Of a stretch of DNA of 64,000 nt, positions 63,339-64,000 are shown piece after piece; position 1 is the stretch's first letter, and every line of letters begins with the position of its first letter. Both the position numbers and the translations under genes were made by a program. The notes beneath the pieces are model-generated. The model saw only the letters and a list, made by a program, of their open reading frames with translations. It was not told where the DNA came from and searched no databases. Where the stretch lies: contig CAVPYY010000002.1 in assembly GCA_963710135.1 (NCBI GenBank), forward strand, positions 310,001-374,000, written 5' to 3'. This DNA comes from SG8-30 sp963710135 (GTDB lineage: Bacteria > Pseudomonadota > Gammaproteobacteria > Steroidobacterales > Steroidobacteraceae).

Positions 63339-63656
63339 ATGGCGCAAATGGTGGTGACGGACCGGGACGGGGTGGAACACCGCATCGATGGCAAGGCGGG
63401 CGTCAGCATCATGGAAACGCTGCGCGATTTCGAGTGGGGCGTCGCGGCGATCTGTGGCGGCATGTGTTCCTGCGCGACCTGCCACATCTATCTCACCCCC
63501 GATTCGGCCACGCGGGTCGCGGCGGCGCAGCCGGACGAAAAGGAATTGCTCCAGGAACTGGAAGGCTTCCGGCCCGGCGCCTCGCGGCTGTCCTGCCAGG
63601 TGCAGTTCGAGGAGTCCATGGACGGGCTCGAGTTCACGATCGCCGAGGACGAGTAA
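63339..63656 (+). CDS. [2Fe-2S] adrenodoxin/putidaredoxin-type ferredoxin
   Basis: 105-residue soluble ferredoxin: MVVTDRDGVEHRIDGKAGVSIMETLRD, cluster Cys in ICGGMCSCATCHIYL (C-x5-C-x2-C) and the fourth Cys in RLSCQVQF. This is the ISC/putidaredoxin class that feeds cytochromes P450 or Rieske oxygenases. Divergent from the Rieske 3 operon and sharing operator site D, it is the probable electron donor for that oxygenase. No reductase gene is nearby; it may lie beyond the window. GAGATTGAAC-type weak ribosome site. Confidence 0.93.
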   Translation: MAQMVVTDRDGVEHRIDGKAGVSIMETLRDFEWGVAAICGGMCSCATCHIYLTPDSATRVAAAQPDEKELLQELEGFRPGASRLSCQVQFEESMDGLEFTIAEDE

Positions 63657-63675
63657 GCCCAGCGCGCCGCTGCCG

Positions 63676-63800
63676 CGGGGACTGTTCCTGATGCGGCACT
63701 GACGTGGGGACTGTCCCCGCAGGGGACTGTTCCCCGATGCGGCACCGAGGTGGGGACTGTCCCCGCAGGGGACCGTCCCCGTTGTGGCACCCGTCGCGGC
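63676..63800. repeat. Tandem GGGGACTGTCCCC palindromic repeats
   Basis: Two units of about 45 bp, each reading GGGGACTGTCCCCGCAGGGGAC, then TGTTCCCC or CGTCCCC and a TGCGGCAC/TGTGGCAC box, plus a partial unit at the left. Each GGGGAC...GTCCCC forms a small hairpin. REP-like; unrelated in sequence to the GTCAGA repeats at 32094-32922. Confidence 0.7.
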
Positions 63801-63840
63801 ACCGCGCGTAACGGTCGCAGCAGCGCGGGTCTCTCTACTC

Positions 63841-63896
63841 CTGTAGAGCCTCTTGCTCGCTCCGAAAGCCAAAAGTCGCTCGCAAGAGGCCTACAG
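63841..63896. repeat. Long imperfect inverted repeat
   Basis: CTGTAGAGCCTCTTGC (63841-63856) faces GCAAGAGGCCTACAG (63882-63896), 15 pairs with one bulge, around a 25-nt loop. No T-run follows. It may be part of the adjacent REP-like array or a read-through terminator. Confidence 0.5.
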
Positions 63897-64000
63897 TCGT
63901 CCTCGACCCGCGGGGACTGGCACCGCAGTCTCAAGGCTTCCTGCGGCACGGCCGTGCCAGCGGTGCCTGTCCCCTCCGTATCGACGCTCAACGAATCAGG

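Larger units (their letters stand above)
63657..64000. other. 344-nt non-coding region of structured repeats at the window edge
   Basis: No plausible gene. It holds the GGGGACTGTCCCC repeat cluster (63676-63800) and a large imperfect hairpin at 63841-63896. Further GC-rich dyads lie near 63905-63980 (GGGGACTGGCACCGC, GCACGGCCGTGCC). The composition suggests an array of REP-like elements between genes. Confidence 0.6.

Noticed and set aside
63676..63800. CRISPR array
   Set aside because: Only two units and a partial, units are internally palindromic with no unique spacers, and no cas gene is near.

Overview
High-GC bacterial chromosome segment, most likely from a gammaproteobacterium. The pointers are a complete ccoNOQP-ccoG-ccoH-ccoI cluster, proBA, TonB-dependent receptors, a kup-type K+ transporter and a molybdenum-cofactor cluster. 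Genes are tightly packed, often with 1-4 nt stop/start overlaps. No tRNA, rRNA, CRISPR array, insertion sequence or phage gene was seen. The species cannot be fixed from the sequence alone.

Layout. (1) 1-7297, minus strand: cbb3 cytochrome oxidase and its assembly genes, with ccoI cut by the window start. (2) 7526-14465, plus strand: a tandem universal stress protein, a ~600-residue acyl-CoA dehydrogenase, proB, a frameshifted proA and a membrane diguanylate cyclase. (3) 14484-19618, minus strand: Mo-cofactor genes moeA, moaA, moaC, mobA, moaD and a moaE-moeB-rhodanese fusion. (4) 19628-26809: a small secreted protein, a SulP transporter, a class I amidotransferase, an MBL hydrolase, a tandem ABC ATPase and an LTA-synthase-like sulfatase. 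(5) 26935-45927: an oxygenase-rich catabolic region. It holds two Rieske oxygenases, a TonB receptor, three SDR/AhpD-like genes between 55-bp inverted repeats, an SCP-x-type thiolase, a ketosynthase-like/DUF35 fusion, three GSTs, a CoA transferase, an acyl-CoA dehydrogenase, a VOC protein, a Rieske ferredoxin and a CoA ligase flanked by two ABM-fold proteins. (6) 46316-50818: housekeeping transporters and a PLP lyase. (7) 50881-54868: a TPP riboswitch followed by a thiamine-uptake operon. (8) 54885-63656: an acetoin-dehydrogenase-like E1/E2 set with a haem-quinoprotein alcohol dehydrogenase, then a third Rieske oxygenase with a ThuA protein and an SDR, and a divergent [2Fe-2S] ferredoxin. The right edge is structured repeat DNA.

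The most interesting signal is a palindrome, AAACAGKCMWGACTGTTT. It occurs four times (28367, 37825, 43866, 63187), always in the intergenic control region of a Rieske-oxygenase or electron-carrier transcription unit, and it sits inside three divergent promoters. A variant, ACAAGCA-N4-TGCTTGT, precedes the E1/E2/quinoprotein operon (60131), and a degenerate copy lies upstream of the TonB receptor (28590). This suggests one regulator, not encoded here, controlling a dispersed catabolic regulon of oxygenases, GSTs, CoA ligase, thiolase/DUF35 and ferredoxins. The substrate is unknown; a polycyclic, steroid- or terpenoid-like or aryl compound is an inference from the enzyme types.

Sequence quality: nine otherwise conserved genes carry reading-frame breaks. 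All fifteen shifts whose direction could be resolved by hand are +1, as expected from insertion-biased sequencing error rather than gene decay. Those genes are annotated as CDS with the break positions noted.
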